From the NCBI GenBank assembly GCA_000403255.2, contig KE159572.1, forward strand, positions 62,001 to 126,000: a stretch of 64,000 bases of DNA. The letters run 5' to 3'. This document shows positions 45,053 through 53,898 of the stretch, one piece after another; the stretch's first letter is position 1; every line of letters begins with the position of its first letter. The notes beneath the pieces are model-generated. The model was not told the origin of the DNA, made no database searches, and was given only the letters and a program-made list of their open reading frames with translations. The stretch is from Lachnospiraceae bacterium 3-1. GTDB lineage: Bacteria > Bacillota > Clostridia > Lachnospirales > Lachnospiraceae. Made by a program: the position numbers and the translations under genes.

Positions 45053-46963
45053 GTGTCATTAGGAGGCATTCATCAATATCAGGCTAATACGGCGTCCAAT
45101 ACCCAGACATTGGGAAGTGTAAAAGAAACAACGGGAGTACGCCCCACCGCCCAGGTGCAGGAGCTGACGCCGGGAAAGGTCTTTGAGGGGATGGTCACAG
45201 AAGTAAAAAATAATCAGGTGACTTTAGGGTTAAGTGATGGAAGGACGATTTCTGCTAGGATGGAATCAGGTGTAACCTTAGAACAAGGGCAGCCCATGCT
45301 GTTTGAAGTGAAGGCGAATACCGGAGAACAGATTTCTATCCGTCCAGTAACCTTAGAGAGCGCCCAGAATCCTACACTGTTGAAAGCATTGGAGGCAGCA
45401 GGATTGAAAGCCAATCCAAGGAATCTGTCTATGGTCAACCATATGATGATGGAGCAGATGCCCATCGATAAGAGCAGTCTGATGCAAATGATGCGGGCAG
45501 TGGCTAATTTCCCTCAGGCAGAGATACAGACATTGGTACAGATGCAAAAGTTAGGGTTTGTGATTACTGAGGATTCCTTGAATCAATTCCAGAATTACCA
45601 GAACGGACAACAGGCAATATTGCCGGAAATACAAGAGCTTATGGAGGGAATTGCCAATCTTCCAGAACAGATATTTGGAAAAGAGGGAATGGGGCAGCAG
45701 AATACTTTGCCGGAAAATTTTGTTCTGACAGGTGGACAGAATCCAGGTGTGGCAGAAAATGGACAGAATACAGAAGCTTTACAATTGTTGGGACTGCAAA
45801 AACAGATTTTAGGAATTCTTTTCGGAGACGGCAGCCAGTCAGTTCTTTTGGATGGGGAGAAGGGAAATCAGGTTTTTCCAAATGGCGACCAATTGCCAGC
45901 CGATGGGGAAACGATACAGAATAAAGACGCCATAAATCAGATTCTGCAAAATGGCGAAGGGCTCACTGAGGCTGTGGAGAATAAAGACAATAAGAATTCA
46001 GCTTTGCAAAATGGTAATGTGGGGAATCAAAAGCTGCAAGGGGACATTGCAGCAGAACGTGCAATAGGAGAATTGGCAGGCAAGGAGGGGATTTCCCAGG
46101 AAATGGCAGGAGGGGCAGGAAAGGAAATACAAAGTCCTATCGATGCAATCCTTACCAAGGAACAGCAGGGAAATCTTACTACGATGCTGCAGGAATTTTC
46201 CGGGGCAGCAGAGAATGAACAGCTTCTGCCTGAGGGAAGGCTGAACACCAGCCTTTCTGCTGGGGAACTCTTGCAGCAGATCATGGGAACAGTGGAAAAA
46301 GACGGGGAATTCAAAGACGGCTCCATCAAGAAATTATTTTCCTCCCAGGAATTTAAAGGGTTGATGAAGCAGGCCATGACAGATCAATGGATGCTCACCC
46401 CAGAAAAGTTAAAAGAAGAGGGAGCAGTCAAAGAATTGTATCAAAGGCTGGCCAGACAGATGACAGAGCTGCAGCAGACACTTGCCCAGACAGGAAAAGA
46501 AGGAACTGCTTTGGCGAAAACAGCCCAGTCTGTACAGAGTAATCTGGAATTTATGAATCAGTTGAATCAGGTTTATACGTATGTGCAGCTTCCGTTAAAA
46601 TTGCAGCAGCAAAATGCCCACAGTGATTTGTATGTATATACCAACAAGAAAAATCTCAGGGAAAAAGAAGGAGATCTCTCCGCACTGCTCCATTTGGATT
46701 TGGAGCATCTTGGTTCCACTGATATTTATGTAAAATTGCATGGGCTGACGGTACAGACAGATTTTTATCTGACAGATGAATTGTCCTTTCAATTGATTTC
46801 AAATTTTACCGGACAGTTGATGGAACGCCTGGAGCAAAAGGGCTATAGCTGTGAGGTAAAAGTGGAGAATCGCAAAGAGCACAAAAACTCTGTGCAAGAA
46901 TTTTTAGAACAAGAAAAGCCTGCTGGAAAGCTGCATCGGTATTCTTTTGATGTGAAAGCATAG
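45053..46963 (+). CDS. FliK-like protein (YlqG-type), not linked to flagellar genes
   Basis: 636 residues. Middle region rich in Gln, Asn and Gly with low complexity (about 180-370). The C-terminal part (about 500-630) resembles the flagellar hook-length control domain (VYTYVQLPLKLQQQNAHSDL, VKLHGLTVQTDFYL). In Bacillus the same place, after rnhB, holds ylqG. The start is GTG at 45053. No hook or filament genes are near, so it may serve another role, perhaps with the FlhB-like protein next door. Confidence 0.7.
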   Translation: MSLGGIHQYQANTASNTQTLGSVKETTGVRPTAQVQELTPGKVFEGMVTEVKNNQVTLGLSDGRTISARMESGVTLEQGQPMLFEVKANTGEQISIRPVTLESAQNPTLLKALEAAGLKANPRNLSMVNHMMMEQMPIDKSSLMQMMRAVANFPQAEIQTLVQMQKLGFVITEDSLNQFQNYQNGQQAILPEIQELMEGIANLPEQIFGKEGMGQQNTLPENFVLTGGQNPGVAENGQNTEALQLLGLQKQILGILFGDGSQSVLLDGEKGNQVFPNGDQLPADGETIQNKDAINQILQNGEGLTEAVENKDNKNSALQNGNVGNQKLQGDIAAERAIGELAGKEGISQEMAGGAGKEIQSPIDAILTKEQQGNLTTMLQEFSGAAENEQLLPEGRLNTSLSAGELLQQIMGTVEKDGEFKDGSIKKLFSSQEFKGLMKQAMTDQWMLTPEKLKEEGAVKELYQRLARQMTELQQTLAQTGKEGTALAKTAQSVQSNLEFMNQLNQVYTYVQLPLKLQQQNAHSDLYVYTNKKNLREKEGDLSALLHLDLEHLGSTDIYVKLHGLTVQTDFYLTDELSFQLISNFTGQLMERLEQKGYSCEVKVENRKEHKNSVQEFLEQEKPAGKLHRYSFDVKA

Positions 46964-47010
46964 AAATTAAAAAAATTTCCGAAGAAAAACGAAAATGCAG
47001 GATAGGGAGC

Positions 47011-47349
47011 GTGAGAAAATCTATGGCGGAAACAAGGTATAAGAATACAAATGAACCAGTAACTATGGACACCCCATGGGGAAAAAGACAGAAAACAGCC
47101 GTTGCCATAGCCTACAATCCTGGAGAAACAGCGCCGAAAATCATTGCCACTGGAAAAGGGCATTTGGCGGAAAAAATTATTGAAAAGGCAAAGGAAGACA
47201 ATATTCCTTTTTATCGGGATGAAAAGCTGGCAAAAACCCTCTCCAAATTGGAAATCGGTGATATGATACCACCGGAACTTTACGAGGTTGTGGCGGAAAT
47301 TTTGGTATTTGTAGATGATATGGAACGGATGCGTGAGAAATTAAAATAG
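47011..47349 (+). CDS. FlhB C-terminal-domain-like protein (YlqH-type)
   Basis: About 112 residues from the GTG at 47011, or 108 from the ATG at 47023. It matches the cytoplasmic C-terminal domain of FlhB/YscU: AVAIAYNPGETAPKIIATGK, DNIPFYRDEKLAKTLSKLEI and PPELYEVVAEIL. The membrane part and the self-cleavage NPTH motif are absent (NPGE instead). It follows the FliK-like gene, whose family partners with FlhB in flagella, so both may be relics or a re-used pair. Confidence 0.78.
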   Translation: MRKSMAETRYKNTNEPVTMDTPWGKRQKTAVAIAYNPGETAPKIIATGKGHLAEKIIEKAKEDNIPFYRDEKLAKTLSKLEIGDMIPPELYEVVAEILVFVDDMERMREKLK

Positions 47350-47376
47350 GGGGATTTGTTAATCACGTATCATTTC

Positions 47377-47566
47377 GAGTTTCCCCATTTTACAATTCAT
47401 AGTACCAAAAGGTTTCCATCACGAAGTGATGGAAACACTTTGCACAGAAAAGAGCTCTGGAAATCTAGCTTTTCAGAGGCTTTTTGTGCAAGATGTCTAT
47501 GCTGCCAAAGGCAGCGAGACCTTTTGGTTCTATAAATATCGGCTATTATAAAAAATGGGGAAACTC
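47377..47566. repeat. 190-bp multi-hairpin intergenic element
   Basis: The outer arms GAGTTTCCCCATTTT (47377-47391) and AAAATGGGGAAACTC (47552-47566) are perfectly complementary. Inside, ACCAAAAGGT (47404-47413) pairs with ACCTTTTGGT (47519-47528). Further local stems are TTTCCATCAC/GTGATGGAAA, CTCTGGAAA/TTTTCAGAG and GCTGCC/GGCAGC. It fills the gap before yraN. It is a nested structure different from the other repeat family. Confidence 0.7.
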
Positions 47567-47635
47567 AAACGTATCATAGGTAAACAATAGGGATAGAAAA
47601 ATATAAAAGCATATGGATAGAAAAGGAAGTGTAGA

Positions 47636-48004
47636 TTGGCAAAAACAGGCAATGAAAATCGTAAGCAGGGAATCGCATGGGAGCATTGGGCGGCTGAGTT
47701 TTTAAAGGAAAAGGGATATCAGATTTTACATACAAATTTTTATAGCCGGTATGGGGAAATTGATTTGATTGCAAGGCAGGGAACCTATTTGGTGTTTTTG
47801 GAGGTGAAATACCGGAAAAATATCAAAGGCGGACATCCATTGGAAGCAGTGGATGTAAGAAAGCAGCGTCGGATCTGCAAAACGGCAGCCTATTATTGTA
47901 TGCGTTACGGATATGGGGAAAGTACGCCCTGTCGGTTTGATGTGATCGGAATTTTAGGAGAAGAAATGTTCCATGTGGAGGATGCTTTTCCATTTCGGCA
48001 GTAG
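47636..48004 (+). CDS. yraN: YraN-family protein (UPF0102), putative endonuclease-like
   Basis: 122 residues. The fold resembles Holliday-junction resolvase-like nucleases: GIAWEHWAAEFLKEKGYQIL, RYGEIDLIARQGTYLVFLEV and KYRK provide the E-D-ExK acidic pattern. Activity in vivo is not known. The start is TTG at 47636 with AAGGAAG upstream. It commonly follows rnhB in this order. Confidence 0.88.
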   Translation: MAKTGNENRKQGIAWEHWAAEFLKEKGYQILHTNFYSRYGEIDLIARQGTYLVFLEVKYRKNIKGGHPLEAVDVRKQRRICKTAAYYCMRYGYGESTPCRFDVIGILGEEMFHVEDAFPFRQ

Positions 48005-48046
48005 ATTATTTTGCCTAAAATAGAATCTTTCCTGATAGGAGTGAAT

Positions 48047-48922
48047 ATGGAAGAATCAGCAATAAAGTTTAAAACAGCATCGAAAGAACAGATGCCGTTG
48101 CTTCGACAAGATGAATCAGAAGGAAGGATATTTCCTTATTTGTATTATCCCCTGTTGGAGAAAACAGGAATGGTAAAACATTGTTTTACCACCAGAATGG
48201 GCGGTGTGAGCAAAGGGATATTTGAAAGTCTGAATTTAAGCTTTACCAGAGGAGATGAGAGAGCAGCAGTAGAAGAAAATTTCCGCAGGGTCTCTTGGGC
48301 GCTTGGCATAGAATACAAAAATTTTGTTTTCACGGACCAGACACATACCACCAACGTAAGGCGTGTGGGAAGAGAGGATGCAGGAAAAGGATTGATACGA
48401 GAACGGGGATATACCGATGTGGATGGGTTGATTACCGATGAACCAGGGCTTATCCTCTCTACCTTTTATGCAGACTGTGTCCCGTTATATTTTGTTGATA
48501 CGAAACATAGGGCGATCGGCTTGTCCCATTCCGGTTGGCGAGGAACGGTGGGGCGTATGGGAGAAGCAACTCTTCGGGCCATGCAGCGGGAATTTCAGAC
48601 AGAGCCGAAGGATGTTGTCTGCGCCATTGGCCCTTCCATCTGTCAGAACTGTTATGAAATCAGTGAGGATGTGGCAATGGAATTTCAAAAAGAATTTCCT
48701 CAGTATATCAATGAAATCTTGCTGGAAAAGGGCCAAGGAAAGTATCAGCTTGATTTGTGGCGTACCAACGAAATTGTTTTGTTGGAAGCAGGTATTATGC
48801 AGGAACATTTGTCTGTTACAAATATCTGTACCTGCTGTAATGAAAAGTTATTATTTTCCCATCGGGCCAGCCAGGGGAGAAGGGGAAACCTAGGCGCCTT
48901 TTTATGCATAAAAGAAGTGTAA
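48047..48922 (+). CDS. pgeF: PgeF/YfiH-family protein (laccase-fold, peptidoglycan editing)
   Basis: About 291 residues from the ATG at 48047, which has ATAGGAG upstream; the in-frame TTG at 48011 is less likely. Metal ligands are seen in HSGWRGTVG and DCVPLYF, with a late TCCNEKLLFSHRAS. Family members have been assigned purine nucleoside and peptidoglycan-related activities. The gene ends the conserved rplS-to-pgeF run. Confidence 0.88.
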   Translation: MEESAIKFKTASKEQMPLLRQDESEGRIFPYLYYPLLEKTGMVKHCFTTRMGGVSKGIFESLNLSFTRGDERAAVEENFRRVSWALGIEYKNFVFTDQTHTTNVRRVGREDAGKGLIRERGYTDVDGLITDEPGLILSTFYADCVPLYFVDTKHRAIGLSHSGWRGTVGRMGEATLRAMQREFQTEPKDVVCAIGPSICQNCYEISEDVAMEFQKEFPQYINEILLEKGQGKYQLDLWRTNEIVLLEAGIMQEHLSVTNICTCCNEKLLFSHRASQGRRGNLGAFLCIKEV

Positions 48923-48967
48923 GGGCACTTTTGGAAGATACCATAAGTTGTTAGGAGGAAATATTAA

Positions 48968-49999
48968 ATGGAAAAAATAATCGAATACATTTTAGAACAG
49001 ACAAAGAAAATTCTCTCAATTGACAGCCCAAGCGGGTATACCCAAGAAGTGGCAGACAGGATTTTAGAGGAGTATGCTTCTATGGGATATCATGCCCAAA
49101 AATCAGTAAAGGGCGGCGTTGTGGCAGACCTAGGCGGAAACCATAAGGAAGATGCAATTTTGTTGACAGCCCATATGGATACATTGGGGGCCATGGTTTG
49201 TGAGATTAAGGGAAATGGAAGGCTTAAGGTGTCTCCCTTGGGCGGCTTGCATCCCATGAATACAGAGACTGAAAACTGTCGGGTCATTACCAGATGCGAT
49301 GGAATTTACGAAGGGACATTTCAGTTGGAAAATGCGTCTGTGCATGTAAACAGTGAATATGGCAAAGCAAAACGGGATTTTGATACCATGGAAGTAGTGC
49401 TGGATGAGAGAGTAAGCTCGAAAGAAGAGACGGAAAAACTGGGTATTATGACCGGGGATATTGTTGCCTTTGAGCCAAGGACGGTGATAACGGAAAAGGG
49501 ATATATCAAAAGCCGTTTTCTGGATGACAAACTGAGTGTTGCAATTCTTCTTGGATTTGCAAAATATATGAAAGAAGAAAACATTACCCCAAAACGGAAA
49601 ATATATCATCACATTACTGCTTATGAAGAAGTAGGGCATGGAGCTTGCGGAAGTGTTCCAGAAGGAGTGACAGAAATTCTTTCTGTGGATATGGGATGTG
49701 TGGGAGAAGGGCTGGCATGTACCGAACATCAGGTATCCATTTGTGCCAAGGACAGTGCAGGTCCTTACACCTATCAGGTAGTGAATGACTTGGTGAAAGC
49801 AGCGAAGGAACATGAGATTGATTTTGCAGTGGATGTGTATCCCCATTATGGTTCCGATGCAGACGCCGCTTTGGAAGCTGGTTATGATTGTCGCCATGGA
49901 TTGATTGGTCCAGGCGTGTACGCATCCCATGGCTATGAGAGAAGTCATGTGGATGGTGTGAGAGCCACAGTGGAATTGCTAAAAGCGTATCTGCTATAG
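48968..49999 (+). CDS. M42-family metalloaminopeptidase
   Basis: 343 residues. Zinc ligands and catalytic residues are visible in TAHMDTLGAMV, FLDDKLSVAI, AYEEVGHGACGS and YGSDADAALEAG with a final His in SHGYERSH. M42 enzymes form cytoplasmic tetrahedral shells that trim peptides from the N-terminus. TAGGAGG lies upstream of the ATG. A perfect hairpin separates it from the convergent ABC-F gene. Confidence 0.92.
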   Translation: MEKIIEYILEQTKKILSIDSPSGYTQEVADRILEEYASMGYHAQKSVKGGVVADLGGNHKEDAILLTAHMDTLGAMVCEIKGNGRLKVSPLGGLHPMNTETENCRVITRCDGIYEGTFQLENASVHVNSEYGKAKRDFDTMEVVLDERVSSKEETEKLGIMTGDIVAFEPRTVITEKGYIKSRFLDDKLSVAILLGFAKYMKEENITPKRKIYHHITAYEEVGHGACGSVPEGVTEILSVDMGCVGEGLACTEHQVSICAKDSAGPYTYQVVNDLVKAAKEHEIDFAVDVYPHYGSDADAALEAGYDCRHGLIGPGVYASHGYERSHVDGVRATVELLKAYLL

Positions 50000-50009
50000 A
50001 AAAACAAAA

Positions 50010-50064
50010 AATTCTACAACATATTGCACAAGTACTATTTTACTGTACGATATGTTGTAGAATT
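50010..50064. terminator. Bidirectional terminator hairpin
   Basis: AATTCTACAACATAT and ATATGTTGTAGAATT form a perfect 15-bp stem between the convergent M42 and ABC-F genes. Confidence 0.75.
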
Positions 50065-50122
50065 CTTGCATTTTACGATAGTCTTTTTGTAAATGATTTC
50101 TCAATCATCTTGGAACAGGTTC

Positions 50123-51763
50123 TTAATCATCCTCTTCCTGGGCGTTACTTGTGGAGTATACCTGTCTCTTTCTTGCCATCTCATCGCTTTCTAAGTATTC
50201 ATCATAGGTAGTAACCTTATCAATCATACTTCCATTGGGCAAAAATTCAATAATACGGTTGGCCGTGGTTTGTACAACCTGATGGTCTCTGGAGGCAAAC
50301 AGTAAAACACCAGGGAATTTGATTAATCCATTGTTCAAAGCGGTGATGGATTCCATATCCAAGTGGTCGGTAGGTTCATCCAGAATCAGGACATTTGCCC
50401 CAGTAATCATCATTCGGGATAACAGAACACGGACCTTCTCACCACCAGATAATACTTTCATTTTCTTTACGCCGTCTTCTCCAGCAAAAAGCATTCGGCC
50501 TAAGAAGCCCCGGACATAAGTGGCGTCCTTGATTTCGGAAAACTGAGTGAGCCATTCCACAATCTGCAAATCATTGTTGAAGATCTCTGTGTTATCCTTG
50601 GGAAAGTAGGACTGGCTGGTGGTAACGCCCCACTTGTAGTTGCCTTCGTCAGGCTCTAATTCTCCTGCTAAGATTTTAAACAAAGTGGTTTTGGCAATTT
50701 CGTTGCTTCCTACAAATGCAATCTTGTCGTCATGTCCTACAATAAAGGATATGTTGTCTAATACTTTTACGCCGTCAACAGTTTTACTTAAATTTTCTAC
50801 CGTGAGAACTTCATTTCCGATTTCCCTATTGGGGCGGAAATCAATATAAGGGTATTTCCGGCTGGAAGGTTTAATTTCATCTAGCTGAATTTTTTCCAAC
50901 GCTTTCTTTCGGGAGGTTGCCTGTTTGGATTTGGATGCATTTGCAGAGAAACGGGAAATAAATTCCTGAAGCTCTTTGATCTTCTCCTCTTTTTTCTTAT
51001 TGGCTTCCTTCATCTGCTTGATTAAAAGCTGGCTGGACTCATACCAGAAATCATAATTTCCTGCATAAAGCTGAATTTTAGCATAGTCGATGTCAGCGGT
51101 ATGGGTGCAGACCTTGTTCAGAAAATATCGGTCATGGGAAACAACAATTACAGTATTGTTAAAGTTAATTAAAAATTCCTCCAGCCAGGCAATGGCGTCC
51201 AAATCTAAGTGGTTGGTAGGCTCATCCAGGAGTAGAATATCTGGATTGCCAAATAGCGCCTGGGCCAGAAGTATTTTTACCTTCTGGGGGCCATTCATGT
51301 CTTTCATAAGGACCGTATGGAATTCTGGTTCAATGCCAAGGCCATTCAAAAGCTGCGCTGCATCCGATTCCGCATTCCAGCCGTCCATTTCGGCGAATTC
51401 CGCTTCCAGTTCACTGGCGCGGATCCCGTCTTCATCGGTGAAATCTTCCTTCATATAAATGGCATCTTTTTCTTTCATAATATCGTAGAGATGTTGATTT
51501 CCCATAATCACAGTATCCAGTACTGGGAATTCATCATATTTAAAATGATCCTGCTGCAAGAAAGAAAGACGCTGGCCGGGGGTAATGAAAACATCACCAT
51601 TGGTGGGTTCCAATTGCCCATTTAAAATCTTAAGAAATGTGGACTTTCCAGCTCCATTGGCACCGATTAATCCATAGCAGTTTCCCTCGGTAAATTTGAT
51701 GTTGACGTCTTCAAATAAAGCCTTTTTCCCTATCCTTAATGTTACATTGTTTGCACTAATCAT
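50123..51763 (-). CDS. ABC-F ATPase, YkpA/YbiT-like
   Basis: About 546 residues from the ATG at 51763 (AGAGGA upstream). Two ATPase domains joined by a charged linker (about 240-300). Domain 1: Walker A GANGAGKST, signature variant MNGPQKVKILLAQ, Walker B ILLLDEPTNHLD. Domain 2: variant Walker A GSNEIAKTTLF, signature LSGGEKVRVLLSR, and ASRDHQ where S-H-D is usual. Soluble with no membrane part, it probably acts on the ribosome. The altered second nucleotide site and FPKDN are typical of the YkpA group. A drug-resistance role is not indicated. Confidence 0.88.
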   Translation of the reverse strand: MISANNVTLRIGKKALFEDVNIKFTEGNCYGLIGANGAGKSTFLKILNGQLEPTNGDVFITPGQRLSFLQQDHFKYDEFPVLDTVIMGNQHLYDIMKEKDAIYMKEDFTDEDGIRASELEAEFAEMDGWNAESDAAQLLNGLGIEPEFHTVLMKDMNGPQKVKILLAQALFGNPDILLLDEPTNHLDLDAIAWLEEFLINFNNTVIVVSHDRYFLNKVCTHTADIDYAKIQLYAGNYDFWYESSQLLIKQMKEANKKKEEKIKELQEFISRFSANASKSKQATSRKKALEKIQLDEIKPSSRKYPYIDFRPNREIGNEVLTVENLSKTVDGVKVLDNISFIVGHDDKIAFVGSNEIAKTTLFKILAGELEPDEGNYKWGVTTSQSYFPKDNTEIFNNDLQIVEWLTQFSEIKDATYVRGFLGRMLFAGEDGVKKMKVLSGGEKVRVLLSRMMITGANVLILDEPTDHLDMESITALNNGLIKFPGVLLFASRDHQVVQTTANRIIEFLPNGSMIDKVTTYDEYLESDEMARKRQVYSTSNAQEEDD

Positions 51764-51915
51764 ATCAAATCCTCTTTTTCTGAATTTTAGTTCTGCTTTC
51801 CGAATTTTGCATAAAAGCATGTTTGGCAGAATTACTCTGCTTGTGGAAAATCAGATGGGCCTATGCCCTTGCCCTATTATTATACATAAAACTGTTTTAT
51901 TTTCAAGGAAAACAA

Positions 51916-51944
51916 TTGAAAATAAAGGAATTATTTGGTATGAT
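51916..51944 (+). promoter_or_regulatory. Promoter candidate for EAL gene
   Basis: TTGAAA and TATGAT are 17 bases apart. A 12-bp direct repeat CGGCCTGTCAAA follows at 51994-52005 and 52020-52031, which could bind a regulator. Confidence 0.55.
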
Positions 51945-52061
51945 TGAGAATAATGAAGTGAAATTTAGGAGAAAAATAATATGGATAGTCATACGGCCTG
52001 TCAAACGGAAAGATGGCTGCGGCCTGTCAAAGGATAAGAGAAGTAGGATGGGAGTTTTACG

Positions 52062-53774
52062 ATGAAGACTGAAATAGAAGAGGTACTGTGCCTGCAGGCA
52101 GAGCGGTACAGATTGATGAAGGAAATCAACCAAGAATTGGTCATGCTGCTTCCCAGTGGTGAAGATGTGAATACCTCTCTGGATTTTTTGTTGGATCGAA
52201 TTGGAAAACAGTATGAATTGAAATGTGTAGCGATATTAGAATATGATAAGGAAAAGGGGGAGATAGGACAGATTAATTCCTGGGACAGGAACCATGGAAT
52301 TGTGGTCGGCTTTCCTGGAAAAAACAGCGAGAAAAAGCAGGATTGCTTTTTTAAAGGTTCTGACAAATATTATCTGTTTTGTGAACCCTTAGATACTGGG
52401 ACATGGACAGAGTTTCAGCGGGAGACCTTTCAGGAGCTGGCGCGGATGCTTTCTATTTTTGCAGCGCTTAGGGAGCATAAGCAGGAGGACCAGAGAAAAA
52501 TTCAGCATTTGAAATGGAAAGATCCCTTGACGGGACTGTATGTGGAAGAAGCCTTCAAAGGAAAAGTCAAGGAAAAATTAAAAGACTGGCAGGAGAATAT
52601 GAAGTATGCCATTGTCTATACAGATATCAATGATTTTTCCTACATCAACGATAATTTTGGATATTCTGCAGGAAACGATATTTTAAAGAACTTTGCTTCT
52701 TTCCTCCACAGCGAGGAAAATATGATATCCTGTCGGGTGTATTCTGACCTGTTTATTATCTTTTTGTGGGATATCAATCAAGATATGATTTTACAACGTA
52801 TTGTGAAGACCAGTTTGGATTTCAGCAGGCAGCAGAAGGAGATCTATCCTTCCAGCAGCATTCGATTGACAACTGGTATTTATTTTATGGAGCATAAAGG
52901 GGAAAATCTCGAGATGGCAATTGAGAATGCCAATCTGACCAGAAAAAGCATCAAGGGCCACAGCAGTGCGTTTTGCCATGTGTATGAGAGCAAAATGAGA
53001 AGCAAAAGAGATGAAGAAAAACAAGTGCTGGCAGAGTTTCAGGGGAGCCTTCGAGAAGGGGGATTTCAGGTCTATGTGCAGCCGAAATTTTATCTTTCCA
53101 AATTGGAGCTTTCTGGTGGGGAGGCTCTGGTACGGTGGCACAAAGACAATGGAAAAATAGAATCTCCGGATTTATTTATTCCCATATTGGAGAAATCTGG
53201 TTATATTGTGGAGCTGGATTTTTATGTGTATGAGCAGGTATTAATCTACATGAGAAGCTGGTTAGAGGCAGGAAAAGAGCCACCAGTGATTTCCGTGAAT
53301 TTTTCCAGAAGTCATTTTGAGGGTGAGGGAATTTACCGAAGGATTGTGTCTATGACAAAGGCATATCGGATTGAACCTAAATATATTGAGATTGAAATTA
53401 CAGAAAGCCTTTTTATCACAGGATATGAATTGGTGAAAACAGAGCTGAATCAGCTTCGACAGGAAGGGTTTCGCGTGGCAATTGATGATTTTGGAACCGG
53501 GTATTCTTCCCTTGGGATGCTTCTTGATATTCCGGCGGATATTGTCAAGGTAGATAAAAGCTTTTTACATCAAAAAAACTGTGAAAATGGAAAAGAATTT
53601 ATTCAGCATATGGGTAGATTAATTGAGAGCGTGAAAGATGAAGTGATCTTTGAAGGAATAGAGACAGAGGAGCAGCGGGAGTTTTTAGTAGACTGCGGAT
53701 TTCACTTGGGACAGGGATTTTTGTTTGACAAACCCATGCCTATTGAGGTGTTCCAAGAAAAATACATGAAATAA
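52062..53774 (+). CDS. GAF-like, degenerate GGDEF and intact EAL protein
   Basis: 570 residues. An N-terminal sensor-like region (about 1-145), a GGDEF domain (about 155-300) whose signature reads RVYSDLFIIF rather than GGDEF, and an EAL domain (about 315-565). EAL residues are intact: EALVRW, NFSRSHFE, EIEITESLF, IDDFGTGYSS, VKVDKSFL and FEGIETEEQ. It should hydrolyse cyclic-di-GMP, with the dead GGDEF perhaps binding GTP as a regulator. It lacks membrane helices. A promoter lies about 120 bases upstream. Confidence 0.9.
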   Translation: MKTEIEEVLCLQAERYRLMKEINQELVMLLPSGEDVNTSLDFLLDRIGKQYELKCVAILEYDKEKGEIGQINSWDRNHGIVVGFPGKNSEKKQDCFFKGSDKYYLFCEPLDTGTWTEFQRETFQELARMLSIFAALREHKQEDQRKIQHLKWKDPLTGLYVEEAFKGKVKEKLKDWQENMKYAIVYTDINDFSYINDNFGYSAGNDILKNFASFLHSEENMISCRVYSDLFIIFLWDINQDMILQRIVKTSLDFSRQQKEIYPSSSIRLTTGIYFMEHKGENLEMAIENANLTRKSIKGHSSAFCHVYESKMRSKRDEEKQVLAEFQGSLREGGFQVYVQPKFYLSKLELSGGEALVRWHKDNGKIESPDLFIPILEKSGYIVELDFYVYEQVLIYMRSWLEAGKEPPVISVNFSRSHFEGEGIYRRIVSMTKAYRIEPKYIEIEITESLFITGYELVKTELNQLRQEGFRVAIDDFGTGYSSLGMLLDIPADIVKVDKSFLHQKNCENGKEFIQHMGRLIESVKDEVIFEGIETEEQREFLVDCGFHLGQGFLFDKPMPIEVFQEKYMK

Positions 53775-53785
53775 GCCGAAAACTA

Positions 53786-53814
53786 TTGATTTTTCTGGCT
53801 ATAATTATTATAGT
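53786..53814 (+). promoter_or_regulatory. Promoter candidate for nifJ
   Basis: TTGATT and TATAGT are 17 bases apart, about 85 bases before the PFOR start. Confidence 0.55.
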
Positions 53815-53898
53815 ATAAAGGAAGAATTTGTTATCTATGTTGTGGAAGTCTAAGACTTTCACGGTGACAAATTAAATTCAGGCAGGAGGAAAAATGTA

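Noticed and set aside
45053-47349. Evidence for a flagellar locus
   Set aside because: Only FliK-like and FlhB-domain-like proteins are present, in the non-flagellar order known from Bacillus.
49130-49948. 272-codon minus-strand frame opposite the M42 peptidase
   Set aside because: No motif or ribosome site; it mirrors a clearly coding plus-strand gene.
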